Shown here piece after piece: positions 52,818 to 61,764 of a stretch of DNA of 64,000 bases; the stretch's first letter is position 1; every line of letters starts with the position of its first letter. The DNA comes from Vibrio echinoideorum. GTDB taxonomy: Bacteria; Pseudomonadota; Gammaproteobacteria; Enterobacterales; Vibrionaceae. Under the pieces are notes generated by a model that ran no database searches, was not told where the DNA came from, and was given only the letters and a program-made list of their open reading frames with translations. Location: positions 930,001 to 994,000 of the forward strand of contig NZ_AP025484.1 in NCBI RefSeq assembly GCF_024347455.1, given 5' to 3'. The position numbers were made by a program, and so were the translations under genes.

Positions 52818-54935
52818 TTAGTATTTTACCTGTAAAGTCGCCATGTAGTTACGGCCTTCGCCAACAACTACGCTGCTTGTACTGCCACCTTCTAGGTAAT
52901 CTGTATCAAACAAGTTCTCTACGTTGAAACGAGCAACGAAATCTAGGTTTTCGTCATACTTAATCGTATGTGAAACACCCATATCTACGCGAGTGTAAGC
53001 ATCTTTCTTAAAAGTATTAGCGCTTTCTGTGTAACGTTCACCTACATGGTAAACACCTAGGTTTACATCAGTACCGTTATTGAACGAGTAAGTAGACCAA
53101 ATGCTAGCTGTAAACTCTGGCACATCTGCTGGAGTTTTGCCTTCAAGTGCAGGATCGTTTTGATATTCAGCATCCAAGAACATAGTCGATGCACTCAATG
53201 AGAACGCTTCAGTCATGTAACCAGTAGCCGACAGTTCTACACCAGTATGAACTTGTTCACCAACTTGGCTTGTGCGTGTCTCTTTGCCGTTATTACTTGC
53301 TGGATCTAGATCTTCAGTCACTTGCATGTTCGATTGAGTAATCTGGAACAATGCTCCTGATACAAACAAACGCTCATCAAACAGTTCCCACTTAGAACCT
53401 AACTCGTAAAGAGTGCCTTTCTTAGCATCTTGAGACTGACCAAAGTTCACATCATCTTGGTCTGTGATTTCACCAACAGGTTCGAAGCTTTCAGAGTAAA
53501 CCGCGTAAATTGAACCGTTTGAAGCCGGAGAGTAAATCACACCAAACTTAGGAAGAATGTTGTTGTAGCTCTCTTCTTGATTAGAACTGCTCGTCGTTTT
53601 GTCATAAGCGAAACGTACGCCACCAAGCACTTGCCATTGTTCAGTAAGCGTTACTAAGTCTTGAACATAAAGACCGTAGTGTTGGCTTTCAGAGTGAGAC
53701 ACTTCATTGTCGTTCTTGTAGCTAACGTTAGAAGGCATATCAAAACCGTTGCCACATGCAGCAACAGCTTCTGCTTCTGTTGCGTTAACACATGTGTAGC
53801 CAGAGTCGTATAAGCGCTCGTAGTCGTAATGTAGGCCATTCACGCCAACAAGTAGACGGTGATTAACACCAAGTGCGTCAAAGTCACCAGTAAAGTCTAC
53901 GTAAGCCGTGTCAAACGTCCATTCATCGTGACGGTCTGATACCTTGTAGCCGTAACCGCCGCTCTTATCGCTATATACTGTGTTGTTCGATTCTGTACGT
54001 TGACGCTCGTAGAACTGACGGCTGATACCAGTCTTAACAGACCAAGCGTCGTTCAAGTTAGCGGTTACAGATGCACCATAGTTTGCAACGTCGTTATCCG
54101 TTTGAGCAAAACGTTGGTCATTAACCGTGTTAGGGTCGATAACTTTACCAGTAGAAGTATCGATTTTAGAACCGTTGTCTAAATCGCCCTCTTCAATGGT
54201 GCGGTCGTAGTGCACAGACAGCATGATGTCTTCGTTAATATCGTAATCAACAAATAAGCCACCAACAAAACGGTCAGTCTCTACATCAGTGCCATCAAAG
54301 CGGGTACGGTAAGAGTCTTGGTTTTCTTGTGAAACAATAAGACGAGCACGTAAAGTTTGGTCATCATTCAATGAACCACTTACATCTGCTGTAGTACGTG
54401 TGTAGCTATCAGAACCAATATCTTGGCTTACGTTTACTTGAGTTTCGTATGTTGGCTTCTTAGAAACCATGTTAACAAGACCGCCAGGTGCTGATTTTCC
54501 GTAAAGCAGACCTGCTGGGCCTTTCAATACTTCAACGCGTTCTAAAAGTTCTACCGGTTGACGGTAATGAGACCAGTGTTGAACGCCATCACGTAAGTAA
54601 CCAGAGCTACTGTCTAAATCAAAACCACGAAGAGTAAAACGCTCACGGTTAGTTGACTTAGAACCAGCACCAACAGATGCGTCGTTTTTAAGAACTTCAC
54701 CTAACGTGCTAGCACGCTGTTCATCGATGATTTGCTCATCGATTACTGAAACTTGTCCCGGAGTTTCTAATTGAGTCGCCTCCATGCGCATTGCTGTTGT
54801 GTTCGTGTCGGCTTTGTAACCGTAGTCACGACCTTCAACAACCATGTGCTCGTCTGTTTTTACTGTTTCTGCCAATACTGCTGGTGAAGCTAATACTGCG
54901 CCGATCACTAGGGCCAATGGGCTCTTTGAAAACAT
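52818..54935 (-). CDS. TonB-dependent siderophore receptor
   Basis: A 705-residue outer-membrane receptor. Signal MFSKSPLALVIGAVLASPAV-LA; TonB box candidate DEHMVVEGRDYG near 28-39. Plug domain (about 50-165) contains QVSVIDEQIIDEQRASTLGE, LRGFDLDSSSGYLRDGVQHW and VEVLKGPAGLLYGKSAPGGL. A 22-strand barrel follows to the terminal VVVGEGRNYMATLQVKY. A Cys pair near residues 384 and 395 (YTCVNATEAEAVAACGNG) lies in an extracellular loop. It resembles ferric siderophore receptors (TIGR01783 type), but the ligand cannot be read from the sequence. Cargo may be a foreign siderophore because no biosynthesis genes are nearby. Confidence 0.92.
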   Translation of the reverse strand: MFSKSPLALVIGAVLASPAVLAETVKTDEHMVVEGRDYGYKADTNTTAMRMEATQLETPGQVSVIDEQIIDEQRASTLGEVLKNDASVGAGSKSTNRERFTLRGFDLDSSSGYLRDGVQHWSHYRQPVELLERVEVLKGPAGLLYGKSAPGGLVNMVSKKPTYETQVNVSQDIGSDSYTRTTADVSGSLNDDQTLRARLIVSQENQDSYRTRFDGTDVETDRFVGGLFVDYDINEDIMLSVHYDRTIEEGDLDNGSKIDTSTGKVIDPNTVNDQRFAQTDNDVANYGASVTANLNDAWSVKTGISRQFYERQRTESNNTVYSDKSGGYGYKVSDRHDEWTFDTAYVDFTGDFDALGVNHRLLVGVNGLHYDYERLYDSGYTCVNATEAEAVAACGNGFDMPSNVSYKNDNEVSHSESQHYGLYVQDLVTLTEQWQVLGGVRFAYDKTTSSSNQEESYNNILPKFGVIYSPASNGSIYAVYSESFEPVGEITDQDDVNFGQSQDAKKGTLYELGSKWELFDERLFVSGALFQITQSNMQVTEDLDPASNNGKETRTSQVGEQVHTGVELSATGYMTEAFSLSASTMFLDAEYQNDPALEGKTPADVPEFTASIWSTYSFNNGTDVNLGVYHVGERYTESANTFKKDAYTRVDMGVSHTIKYDENLDFVARFNVENLFDTDYLEGGSTSSVVVGEGRNYMATLQVKY

Positions 54936-55041
54936 GTCCTTTACTCCGCTTTATTCTTTTATTCGAACACTTTTTAGTTATTTGATGTGCTCGTTGAACC
55001 GTTTCCGGTACCACTGAATCATTTCGGGAGTGAATATAAGT

Positions 55042-55060
55042 GATAACTATTACCATTTGC
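55042..55060 (-). promoter_or_regulatory. Fur-box candidate upstream of the receptor gene
   Basis: Read on the minus strand, GCAAATGGTAATAGTTATC matches 14 of 19 positions of the Fur consensus. It lies 107 bp before the start codon at 54935. The divergent DAACS gene shares this 545-bp gap. Confidence 0.7.
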
Positions 55061-55356
55061 ATTAAATTTACATTCTTTGCATTCGTAAAAGTTTGTAAAA
55101 CCCACTGAACGCACGCTTTCTATAGCTCAACACAATCAATTCAATACGTTAATTGAGCGTGCAGATCTGTAAACATGAATTCAACATTTCACTATAAGGT
55201 CATTGGCCTGATCAATCTAAGCTACCAAGATCAATAACAATACTGTCTTGTCTTATTTACTACCTTTGAAACGACTGATTGATGTATAAAAACCTCGATA
55301 AATGTAAATAAATGGTGAGTTATTTTGTTTTTATTTGTTTAATTTACACAATTATC

Positions 55357-55372
55357 GGTGATTCTGATCACA
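55357..55372 (+). promoter_or_regulatory. CRP-site candidate upstream of the DAACS symporter gene
   Basis: GGTGATTCTGATCACA matches TGTGA-N6-TCACA at 9 of 10 positions. It lies 109 bp before the ATG at 55481, a usual place for CRP activation of a carbon-uptake gene. Elsewhere in the 54936-55480 gap I see AT-rich sequence and no other gene. Confidence 0.7.
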
Positions 55373-55480
55373 TCTATAATTTCAAACTCATTTTTTGTTT
55401 TTCGATTTGATCAACCGACTGCTAATCTCCCGCTCACTTTGAAAAGGTATCAAAGTTATAAATAATAAGGAGTGTTCTAA

Positions 55481-56785
55481 ATGAATACCAAGAAACCTAT
55501 GTCTCTAACTGGTCGAGTTATCCTCGGTATGGTCGTGGGCATATTAACGGGATTTGCCATTCAATCCCTTTTTGCAGACAGCGGATTTGTTAACAACTAC
55601 ATCGTTAATGGACTCTTTGAAGTAGGCGGGCAGATTTTTGTCGCCAGTTTAAAAATGCTTGTTGTGCCTCTAGTCTTCGTTTCACTAGTGTGCGGTACGA
55701 GCTCTCTTAAAGATTTATCAACTCTTGGCCGTATGGGTGGCAAAACGCTTGCACTTTATATCGGTACCACAGCCGTTGCTATCACTCTAGCACTCACTAT
55801 CGGTAACCTATTCCAACCTGGAGCTGGTGCGGATCTTACTGCTGCGAGCTCTTTCAAATCAGCGGATGCCCCTTCTTTGGGTCAAGTAATCATCGACATG
55901 TTCCCAACCAACCCTATTCAGGCGATGGCTGAGGGCAAAACGCTGCAAGTTATCGTATTTGCTGTGTTGTTTGGTATTGCAATCAGTGCAGCGGGTAAAC
56001 CTGGCGAGCGTATCGCTGCGGTTTTCTCTGACTTGAACGAAGTGATCATGAAGCTTGTTGCGCTACTAATGAACCTTGCGCCTTATGGTGTGTTCTTCTT
56101 GATGGCGAAGCTGTTCTCCGGCCTTGGTTTAAGCGCAATCTGGAACCTAGCAGAATACTTCTTAGTACTTGCAGGTACCCTACTCCTACACGGTTTGGTT
56201 ACTTACAGTGCGATGCTAAAAGGATTCACAGGTTTAAGCCCTATTACGTTCTTACGTAAGATGGAAGATGCCATCATGTTTGCATTTTCAACGGCATCTT
56301 CAAACGCAACGATTCCAGTAACTATGGAAACGGCTAAAAACCGCATGGGCGTAGATAACAAAGTCGCTTCTTTCACTGTACCACTAGGTGCAACAGTGAA
56401 CATGGACGGCACTGCTATCATGCAGGGTGTTGCAACGGCGTTTATCGCACAAGCCTACAACATTGACCTTACTATGGGTGACTACTTGATGGTTATCCTA
56501 ACAGCGACATTGGCGTCTGTTGGTACTGCAGGTGTTCCTGGTGTTGGTCTTGTTATGCTAGCGATGGTATTGAACCAAGTTGGCTTACCGCTTGAAGGTA
56601 TCGCGCTTATCATGGGTGTTGACCGCCTTCTTGATATGATTCGTACCGCTGTAAACATCACAGGTGATAGTGCCGTAACTATCATTGTGGCTAAGTCTGA
56701 AGGTTCTTTTGACGAAGCTCGCTTCAATGACCCAGCAGCTGGTGAGAAAGAAGAAGAAGTTAAGCTAGCACGCCAACAGGCATAA
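55481..56785 (+). CDS. Dicarboxylate/amino acid:cation symporter (DAACS family)
   Basis: A 434-residue inner-membrane carrier related to GltP/DctA. Typical helical segments include SLKMLVVPLVFVSLVCGTSS. The HP1 serine-rich motif AFSTASSNATIPVTMETAKN and TM7 NMDGTAI follow, then GVPGVGLVMLAMVLNQVGLP (HP2) and VDRLLDMIRTAVNITGDS (substrate-binding Asp and Asn). It takes up glutamate, aspartate or C4-dicarboxylates with Na+ or H+. SD AAGGAG precedes the ATG. A CRP site lies upstream. Confidence 0.93.
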   Translation: MNTKKPMSLTGRVILGMVVGILTGFAIQSLFADSGFVNNYIVNGLFEVGGQIFVASLKMLVVPLVFVSLVCGTSSLKDLSTLGRMGGKTLALYIGTTAVAITLALTIGNLFQPGAGADLTAASSFKSADAPSLGQVIIDMFPTNPIQAMAEGKTLQVIVFAVLFGIAISAAGKPGERIAAVFSDLNEVIMKLVALLMNLAPYGVFFLMAKLFSGLGLSAIWNLAEYFLVLAGTLLLHGLVTYSAMLKGFTGLSPITFLRKMEDAIMFAFSTASSNATIPVTMETAKNRMGVDNKVASFTVPLGATVNMDGTAIMQGVATAFIAQAYNIDLTMGDYLMVILTATLASVGTAGVPGVGLVMLAMVLNQVGLPLEGIALIMGVDRLLDMIRTAVNITGDSAVTIIVAKSEGSFDEARFNDPAAGEKEEEVKLARQQA

Positions 56786-56866
56786 TCTAGTTTCTCTGTC
56801 GCTCTTACCTTCAAACTGAGGCGTAATTAATGGCTATGCCTTAGCTGATACTCAAAAGCGTATAAA

Positions 56867-56900
56867 AAAAAACGCCACTGCATCTGCAGTGGCGTTTTTT
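56867..56900 (+). terminator. Terminator after the DAACS gene
   Basis: A 16-bp perfect stem AAAAAACGCCACTGCA/TGCAGTGGCGTTTTTT with a 2-nt centre and T tract. Diverged repeats of CTAWGTTTCTAAG follow at 56905-56960. Confidence 0.92.
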
Positions 56901-57009
56901 ATTGGGCTATGTTTCTAAGCTATATTACTTAGCTATATTTCTAAGCAATGTTTCTCAGCACGCTTTCAGTCATCGTTATCTATGGAGCACAACGCATAAC
57001 AACGGGAAG

Positions 57010-58395
57010 CTAATCGACGATTGGGAACATAAGGTTCACTCTAAGCCCCCCACCGTCTCTGTTTTCAGCAGTTACATGCCCATTCATCACACCCATCGCT
57101 TCCTTGACGATCGCGAGGCCTAACCCATAGCCACCAGACTGTTTATCTCGGGCTGACTCTATGCGAGTAAACGGGTCGAAAATCCCTGTAATCTTATTAT
57201 CAGGAATGCCATCACCGTCATCTTCTACAGATATGACACTGTAACGTTTATCGACTAACAGTTCATAAGTAGTTACGACAACATGTGTATTCTCGCCAGC
57301 ATATTTAATTGCGTTACCGACCAAATTACCGATAACTCGCAGGAGCAACCTTTCATCAACATTAACCATTGATGTTGGCGTCTCTAAATCACCGACTAAG
57401 GTTTGATTCGGCTTTAAGTCATTTTGCATTTGCGCGATGAGCATCGAACAGTAATGCTCAAGGTGCATCAAGCTTAACTTGGAATCATAGCGAGACGTTT
57501 CTAGACGGCTGAATTCTAGGATCTCACCAACAAGCTTATTCATCTCTTCCGTTTCGCTTTCCATTCGTTCAAGCAAGCCAATGCTCTTATCATCGACCTT
57601 GCTACGCAACAGATGCAATGCGAGGTTCTGCCTTGCTAGTGGCGTTCTAAGCTCATGTGATACATCACGAATCAAACGACGCTGCTTTTCAGCCAGAGAC
57701 TTAATCTCAACCGTCATGTGATCAAAGTCATGGGCAAGTTCGTTAAATTCACGCGTAGTTGAATCAAGCTCTGAAACAACACTCACCGAGAAATCCCCTT
57801 GCGCTAATCTTCGACTTGCTTCCCTTAAACGATCCAGAGGTTGCTGAAGGCTTTTCGCCATAATAATGGAGAACAGTGTCAATACGACCAATGCAATCAA
57901 GGCTTTGAGCATATAGGAATATGGAGCAAAGGATTTAGCAGGATGGAACTGGTGCGGCAGTTGAATAACCAGTGTTTTGCCGTTATCAAGTGGCAGTCCG
58001 AAGATAGGCTTACTGACACGATCACTTAATTGATGATCTAAGGAACGCAGGTACTTCAGTTTGAATTCAAAGTGCGGGTGCATGTGTCGATGGGTAATTG
58101 GTCGATTATTTTCATCGATCACAAATAGATAGTAACCTTGAGCATTGCCCCAGTCAGCTAACTCATCCATATCCCCTTCTTCGATCAGCACATTAGCTTG
58201 ATACGCAAGATCCAACATTTCGGCTTTGACGGATTCTGGTACCTTCAACAAAGCCTTCATCAACGCTCGTTCAGCCACGCCTTGAAGGATTAATATACTT
58301 ACCAAAATCACCGTCAGGTAGCTGAACAACTGGAACGTTAAGCCATCCTTACGTTTGGCAATAAAATCAGGGCAACGCAGCAGTTTCTGACTCAT
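57010..58395 (-). CDS. Sensor histidine kinase (CpxA-like)
   Basis: A 461-residue membrane kinase. TM1 near 22-42, a periplasmic domain (about 43-165), TM2 near 167-187, then HAMP (LQQPLDRLREASRRLAQGDF). The catalytic core has HisKA H-box RDVSHELRTPLARQN, N-box NLVGNAIKYAGEN, DDGDGIPD and GGYGLGLAIV. The partner regulator gene lies just upstream with a 4-bp overlap (ATGA). It belongs to the EnvZ/CpxA-like kinases; the stimulus is unknown, and it should not be called cpxA without an alignment. Confidence 0.9.
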   Translation of the reverse strand: MSQKLLRCPDFIAKRKDGLTFQLFSYLTVILVSILILQGVAERALMKALLKVPESVKAEMLDLAYQANVLIEEGDMDELADWGNAQGYYLFVIDENNRPITHRHMHPHFEFKLKYLRSLDHQLSDRVSKPIFGLPLDNGKTLVIQLPHQFHPAKSFAPYSYMLKALIALVVLTLFSIIMAKSLQQPLDRLREASRRLAQGDFSVSVVSELDSTTREFNELAHDFDHMTVEIKSLAEKQRRLIRDVSHELRTPLARQNLALHLLRSKVDDKSIGLLERMESETEEMNKLVGEILEFSRLETSRYDSKLSLMHLEHYCSMLIAQMQNDLKPNQTLVGDLETPTSMVNVDERLLLRVIGNLVGNAIKYAGENTHVVVTTYELLVDKRYSVISVEDDGDGIPDNKITGIFDPFTRIESARDKQSGGYGLGLAIVKEAMGVMNGHVTAENRDGGGLRVNLMFPIVD

Positions 58396-59060
58396 ACCCC
58401 TACCGACTCTAGGTAGCTATAGCCTTTACCACGAACGGTTTTGATGTGTTGCTTAGACAAGCCTGCCTGAACGAGCTTTCGACGTATATTACTGATATGC
58501 ATGTCTAAATTACGATCGAAAGGACAGAGCTCTTTCTTTAGAACATGGATTTGAAGGTCAGATTTAGATACAACAATACCGTCATTTTTGACCAAGTAAT
58601 CAAGCAGTTCTTTCTCAGTACCCGTTAACGGTAAACGAGAAAGTTGTTCACACAAGCCTTGATTAGATGAAGCCAAAGATTGCCTTTGACGTTCAAAACC
58701 AACGCGGCGCAAGATCACCTTGATGCGAGTCAATAGTTCAGGAACATTGAAAGGTTTGGCGATGTATTGATCGGCACCCGCTTGATAACCGTCTAGCATC
58801 GAGGCATCGTCATTAAGAGCCGTCAGCATAAGAATGGGTGTAGCAAATCGCTGGCAAATTCGCCTAGCAACTTGAATACCACTGAGGTTAGGCAACATTA
58901 CATCAAGTAAGACTAAATCAACTGGGTGAGACTGGATGAACTCAAGCGCAGACTCACCACAATGAACGGTATCGACGTGATACCCTTCATTTTCTAAGAC
59001 TTCACCCAACAATTCACATAACTGAATATCATCATCAACAACTAAAACGCGCGACATCAT
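58392..59060 (-). CDS. OmpR/CpxR-type response regulator
   Basis: A 222-residue two-domain regulator. Receiver (about 1-120): VLVVDDDIQL, phospho-Asp in VDLVLLDVMLPNLSG, Lys in YIAKPFN. The OmpR-type winged helix (about 130-220) has LTGTEKELLDYLVKNDG, DRNLDMHISNIRRKLV and TVRGKGYSYL. First gene of a two-gene operon with its kinase. Either of two adjacent ATGs could start it. Confidence 0.92.
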   Translation of the reverse strand: MMSRVLVVDDDIQLCELLGEVLENEGYHVDTVHCGESALEFIQSHPVDLVLLDVMLPNLSGIQVARRICQRFATPILMLTALNDDASMLDGYQAGADQYIAKPFNVPELLTRIKVILRRVGFERQRQSLASSNQGLCEQLSRLPLTGTEKELLDYLVKNDGIVVSKSDLQIHVLKKELCPFDRNLDMHISNIRRKLVQAGLSKQHIKTVRGKGYSYLESVGV

Positions 59061-59137
59061 ACAAACCGATAAGTAATAATAGTTTGCATTCTAATTATCG
59101 TTATTATTGATTTCAATTATAAAATACGAGATTTCTC

Positions 59138-59611
59138 TTAAAGTAAGAAATCTTTTTCAATCGGTACAAATTTTGACGCAGAATCGATAAGATTTTGAGC
59201 AGTTAGCCCCGGAACACCATACACTTCAACAGGCTTACTAAAGCGCTCCTTGATTCGCTCAACAAGGATTTCAAAATCGCCATCGCCAGACACCAAAACA
59301 ATCTTATCAACCGTCTCTGCAAGTTCTATCGCATCTAACGCGATACCGACATCCCAATCCCCTTTTGCACTGCCGTCTCGACGCTGAATAAACGGTTTTA
59401 GCTTCACACTAAAGCCAACCCCACGCAGGATATGGTGAAATTGACGCTGTTTAGGATCTTGGCTAGAGATCGCGTAAGCATTGGCAGCAACAACGTTACG
59501 CCCTTCAGTGGCAACATACCAAAACTGGTTATAGTCGAAGTTAGAACGGTATTTGTCGCGCGTTGTATAGTAAACGTTCTGAACGTCGACCAATATTGCT
59601 ATGTTTTCCAT
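59138..59611 (-). CDS. NYN-domain putative RNase (LabA/DUF88-like)
   Basis: A 157-residue soluble protein with the NYN fold: ENIAILVDVQNVYYTTRD (first catalytic Asp and Asn), KGDWDVGIALDAIELAE (catalytic Asp pair), IVLVSGDGDFEILVERIK. The four acidic residues of PIN-like nucleases are present. It likely cuts RNA; substrate unknown. SD AAAGG lies about 8 bp before the ATG. Upstream gap 59612-59892 has diverged repeats of AACGTAAGCCTA and no supported gene. Confidence 0.85.
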   Translation of the reverse strand: MENIAILVDVQNVYYTTRDKYRSNFDYNQFWYVATEGRNVVAANAYAISSQDPKQRQFHHILRGVGFSVKLKPFIQRRDGSAKGDWDVGIALDAIELAETVDKIVLVSGDGDFEILVERIKERFSKPVEVYGVPGLTAQNLIDSASKFVPIEKDFLL

Positions 59612-59892
59612 AAATTCATACCTTTAGATTTTCCGTATACCCTATTCTACTCAATACCAAAATGCGAGTCGCTTTATTTAATAAAAATGAACCTGTTAGC
59701 TATCGTTAACGTAAACCTAAGCCTATTGAACGTATGTCTCTTGAACGTAAGCCTAAATTTATTTAGCGTGAACCCCACTATAGTTAATGCACTTGCTTTC
59801 AACTGGAACGTAAAGGCATTGGATTCTACACTTTAGATAGAGAGCATTCAGAGCGCTCTTTGTTTCAACCGCTTATCAAACGGAGTTTGGCT

Positions 59893-60444
59893 ATGCAGCA
59901 TCGACAAACATTCAAATCGTCCGCAAGCACCGATACGACTGACGTGCTGCTAGTTGCAAATGGTTCACCCGAAGCTATCTGGGGGTCATGGTTAACAAAA
60001 CTGCTGTGCATCAGCACGGTGTTGATAATGAGCTTAACGATTAACCCAGCCCTTGCGTACCCAGCCTACTCCCACTCAAAAGCTTTGCCACATCGTAGTG
60101 TGATTGACTTTGCTCCGACTGAAGACTCAGTAGTCAAAGAATTTTTAAACGAGGTGTTGATAAACAATTGCCAGCTAGACGAACGAGATGTCGTCGTCAT
60201 GGTCATCGCAGAAAGTGGCTATACCATTCCGACTTGGCTCAATGAAGAGTTTAATTTAGATGCAGTAACCAGCAGTTACGAGATCCCAAAAGGGTCACAT
60301 ACGGCTGTTTTAATTGGAAAAGATGGCAAAGAAAAGCACAGATGGAATGGGAAAACAGATTGGAATTTGCTTACCAACCTCATTGATGAAATGCCAATGC
60401 GACAACAAGAAATGCAGCGACAAAACAGCCGCTGCAGTATTTAA
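59893..60444 (+). CDS. DUF4174-like exported protein
   Basis: A 183-residue protein with an unusual 40-residue polar N-terminus before a hydrophobic segment (LLCISTVLIMSLTINPALA, about 38-56), so it is either exported with a long leader or N-in membrane-anchored. The C-terminal ~120 residues resemble DUF4174, a thioredoxin-like family: HRSVIDFAPTEDSVVKEFLN, VVVMVIAESGYTIP and TAVLIGKDGKEKHRWNGKTD, but no CxxC. The start at 59893 has CGGAG 7 bp upstream; a start nearer the hydrophobic segment (MSLTINP...) would give a poor signal. Function unknown. Confidence 0.65.
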   Translation: MQHRQTFKSSASTDTTDVLLVANGSPEAIWGSWLTKLLCISTVLIMSLTINPALAYPAYSHSKALPHRSVIDFAPTEDSVVKEFLNEVLINNCQLDERDVVVMVIAESGYTIPTWLNEEFNLDAVTSSYEIPKGSHTAVLIGKDGKEKHRWNGKTDWNLLTNLIDEMPMRQQEMQRQNSRCSI

Positions 60445-60580
60445 TCAGGCTTCTTTAGTGACCTACAATGCCAGTTGGCTAGACCTCAAGTGAACGATGA
60501 ATTAAGTCTACTGAGCATTAAGGTAACTAAATATTAAGGCAACTAGCATTAGTAATGCTGACCTTAGCGCCAGCAACTCA

Positions 60581-61357
60581 CTAGACTTGTTCTTTAAACC
60601 AAGCTAATTTTTCATGAAGTTGAGCAACACTACCGACAACGATCAAAGCAGGGCTTTTCGCTTCGCTAGCTAGATTTGCCAAGTCATTTAACCCGCCACG
60701 GAATACCTTCTGCTCTTGGCGCGTACCGTTTTCAATAATCGCCACAGGCATGTCTGCACGCATACCATTATCCAGTAAATTTTTCTGAATATTAGGGCTC
60801 TCTTTCAAGCCCATATAAAACACGATGGTATGGTTGTGTTGAGCAAGTGAACGCCAATCAATATCTTCGCCATCCTTTTTCAGGTGGCCGGTAATAAACT
60901 GAACGCTTTGTGCATGGTCTCGATGAGTCAGTGGAATACCGGCATAAGCTGTTGCACCTGCCGCAGCGGTGATACCCGGAATTACTTCAAATCTCACGTC
61001 ATTTTCAGCAAGCGTTTCACACTCTTCACCACCACGACCAAAGATAAAGGAGTCACCGCCTTTTAGGCGAACAACGTGCTTATTTTCTTGTGCTTTAGTC
61101 ACAAGCAGTTGGTTTATTTGATCTTGTGGTACACAATGATGGTCGAGTTTTTTACCCACATACAACATCTCTGCTTTTTCGTTGGCCATGGCCAAAATAT
61201 CTTTTGATACCAGTCGGTCGTAGACCAAAACATCGGCTTGTTGAATAACTCGTGCCGCTTTAACCGTTAATAAATCTGGATCCCCCGGACCCGCACCTAC
61301 TAATGAAACAAATCCTTTGTTTCCTGTATTAACATTCGATGGCGATACTTCTGACAT
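60581..61357 (-). CDS. cobA: Uroporphyrinogen-III C-methyltransferase
   Basis: A 258-residue SAM-dependent enzyme that makes precorrin-2 on the way to sirohaem and corrinoids. Motifs: FVSLVGAGPGDPDLLTVKAA (SAM-binding), VVRLKGGDSFIFGRGGEE, EVIPGITAAAGATAYAGIPL and SVQFITGHLKKD. Typical stand-alone CobA/SUMT of 250-280 residues. It lies downstream of nirBD-nirC on the same strand, and its product feeds the sirohaem of NirB. SD GGAG lies 7 bp before the ATG. Confidence 0.93.
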   Translation of the reverse strand: MSEVSPSNVNTGNKGFVSLVGAGPGDPDLLTVKAARVIQQADVLVYDRLVSKDILAMANEKAEMLYVGKKLDHHCVPQDQINQLLVTKAQENKHVVRLKGGDSFIFGRGGEECETLAENDVRFEVIPGITAAAGATAYAGIPLTHRDHAQSVQFITGHLKKDGEDIDWRSLAQHNHTIVFYMGLKESPNIQKNLLDNGMRADMPVAIIENGTRQEQKVFRGGLNDLANLASEAKSPALIVVGSVAQLHEKLAWFKEQV

Positions 61358-61764
61358 GCTTTGCTCCGAAAGTTAGCTTGTTATATTTCAAGCTTAATTC
61401 TGTATAGCAATTCACTGTTAATTCATGTGAATTACCAAAATCCCTACTTCTTAGACTATCAGTTGTTGAGACAAAACTTCACGTTTAATTCTAATCAAGA
61501 TAGAAGTTTATATAACAAAACAATCTATTACGTCGTTTGCTGCTTATTGCCAACTGATAATGAACGTTATCTGTAAATGGCAATTTTTCTAAAAAGCGCC
61601 TATCCGTAAATGGCGGCCATAGACCACCACACCATTTGCAAGCTCATCAGTCGTGGTTTAATTTCAGGACAGTTACGATCAAAAAAGCCCCAAAACATTA
61701 TGCTAGGGGCTTATTAAATTTGTTTTAGCAGCTAGCTCTATTTCAATTCAACAGAGCGAGTTGA
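61358..61764. other. Gap between nirC and cobA with terminator and leader
   Basis: This 407-bp gap holds the nirC terminator near 61681-61712 and the probable cobA promoter. An inverted repeat TAATTCA-TG-TGAATTA lies at 61419-61434. A 71-codon plus-strand frame (61361-61576) is low-complexity and not credible. I see no FNR box. Confidence 0.7.
61681..61712 (-). terminator. Terminator after nirC
   Basis: AAGCCCC (61685-61691) pairs with GGGGCTT (61706-61712), followed on the minus strand by TTTT. Confidence 0.8.

Noticed and set aside
59432..59836. 134-codon plus-strand ORF overlapping the NYN gene
   Set aside because: It lies antisense to a conserved gene over half its length and has low-complexity sequence; the remainder is made of diverged AACGTAAGCCTA repeats.
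61361..61576. 71-codon plus-strand ORF in the nirC-cobA gap
   Set aside because: Phe/Tyr/Asn-rich translation of AT-rich DNA with no SD or family.
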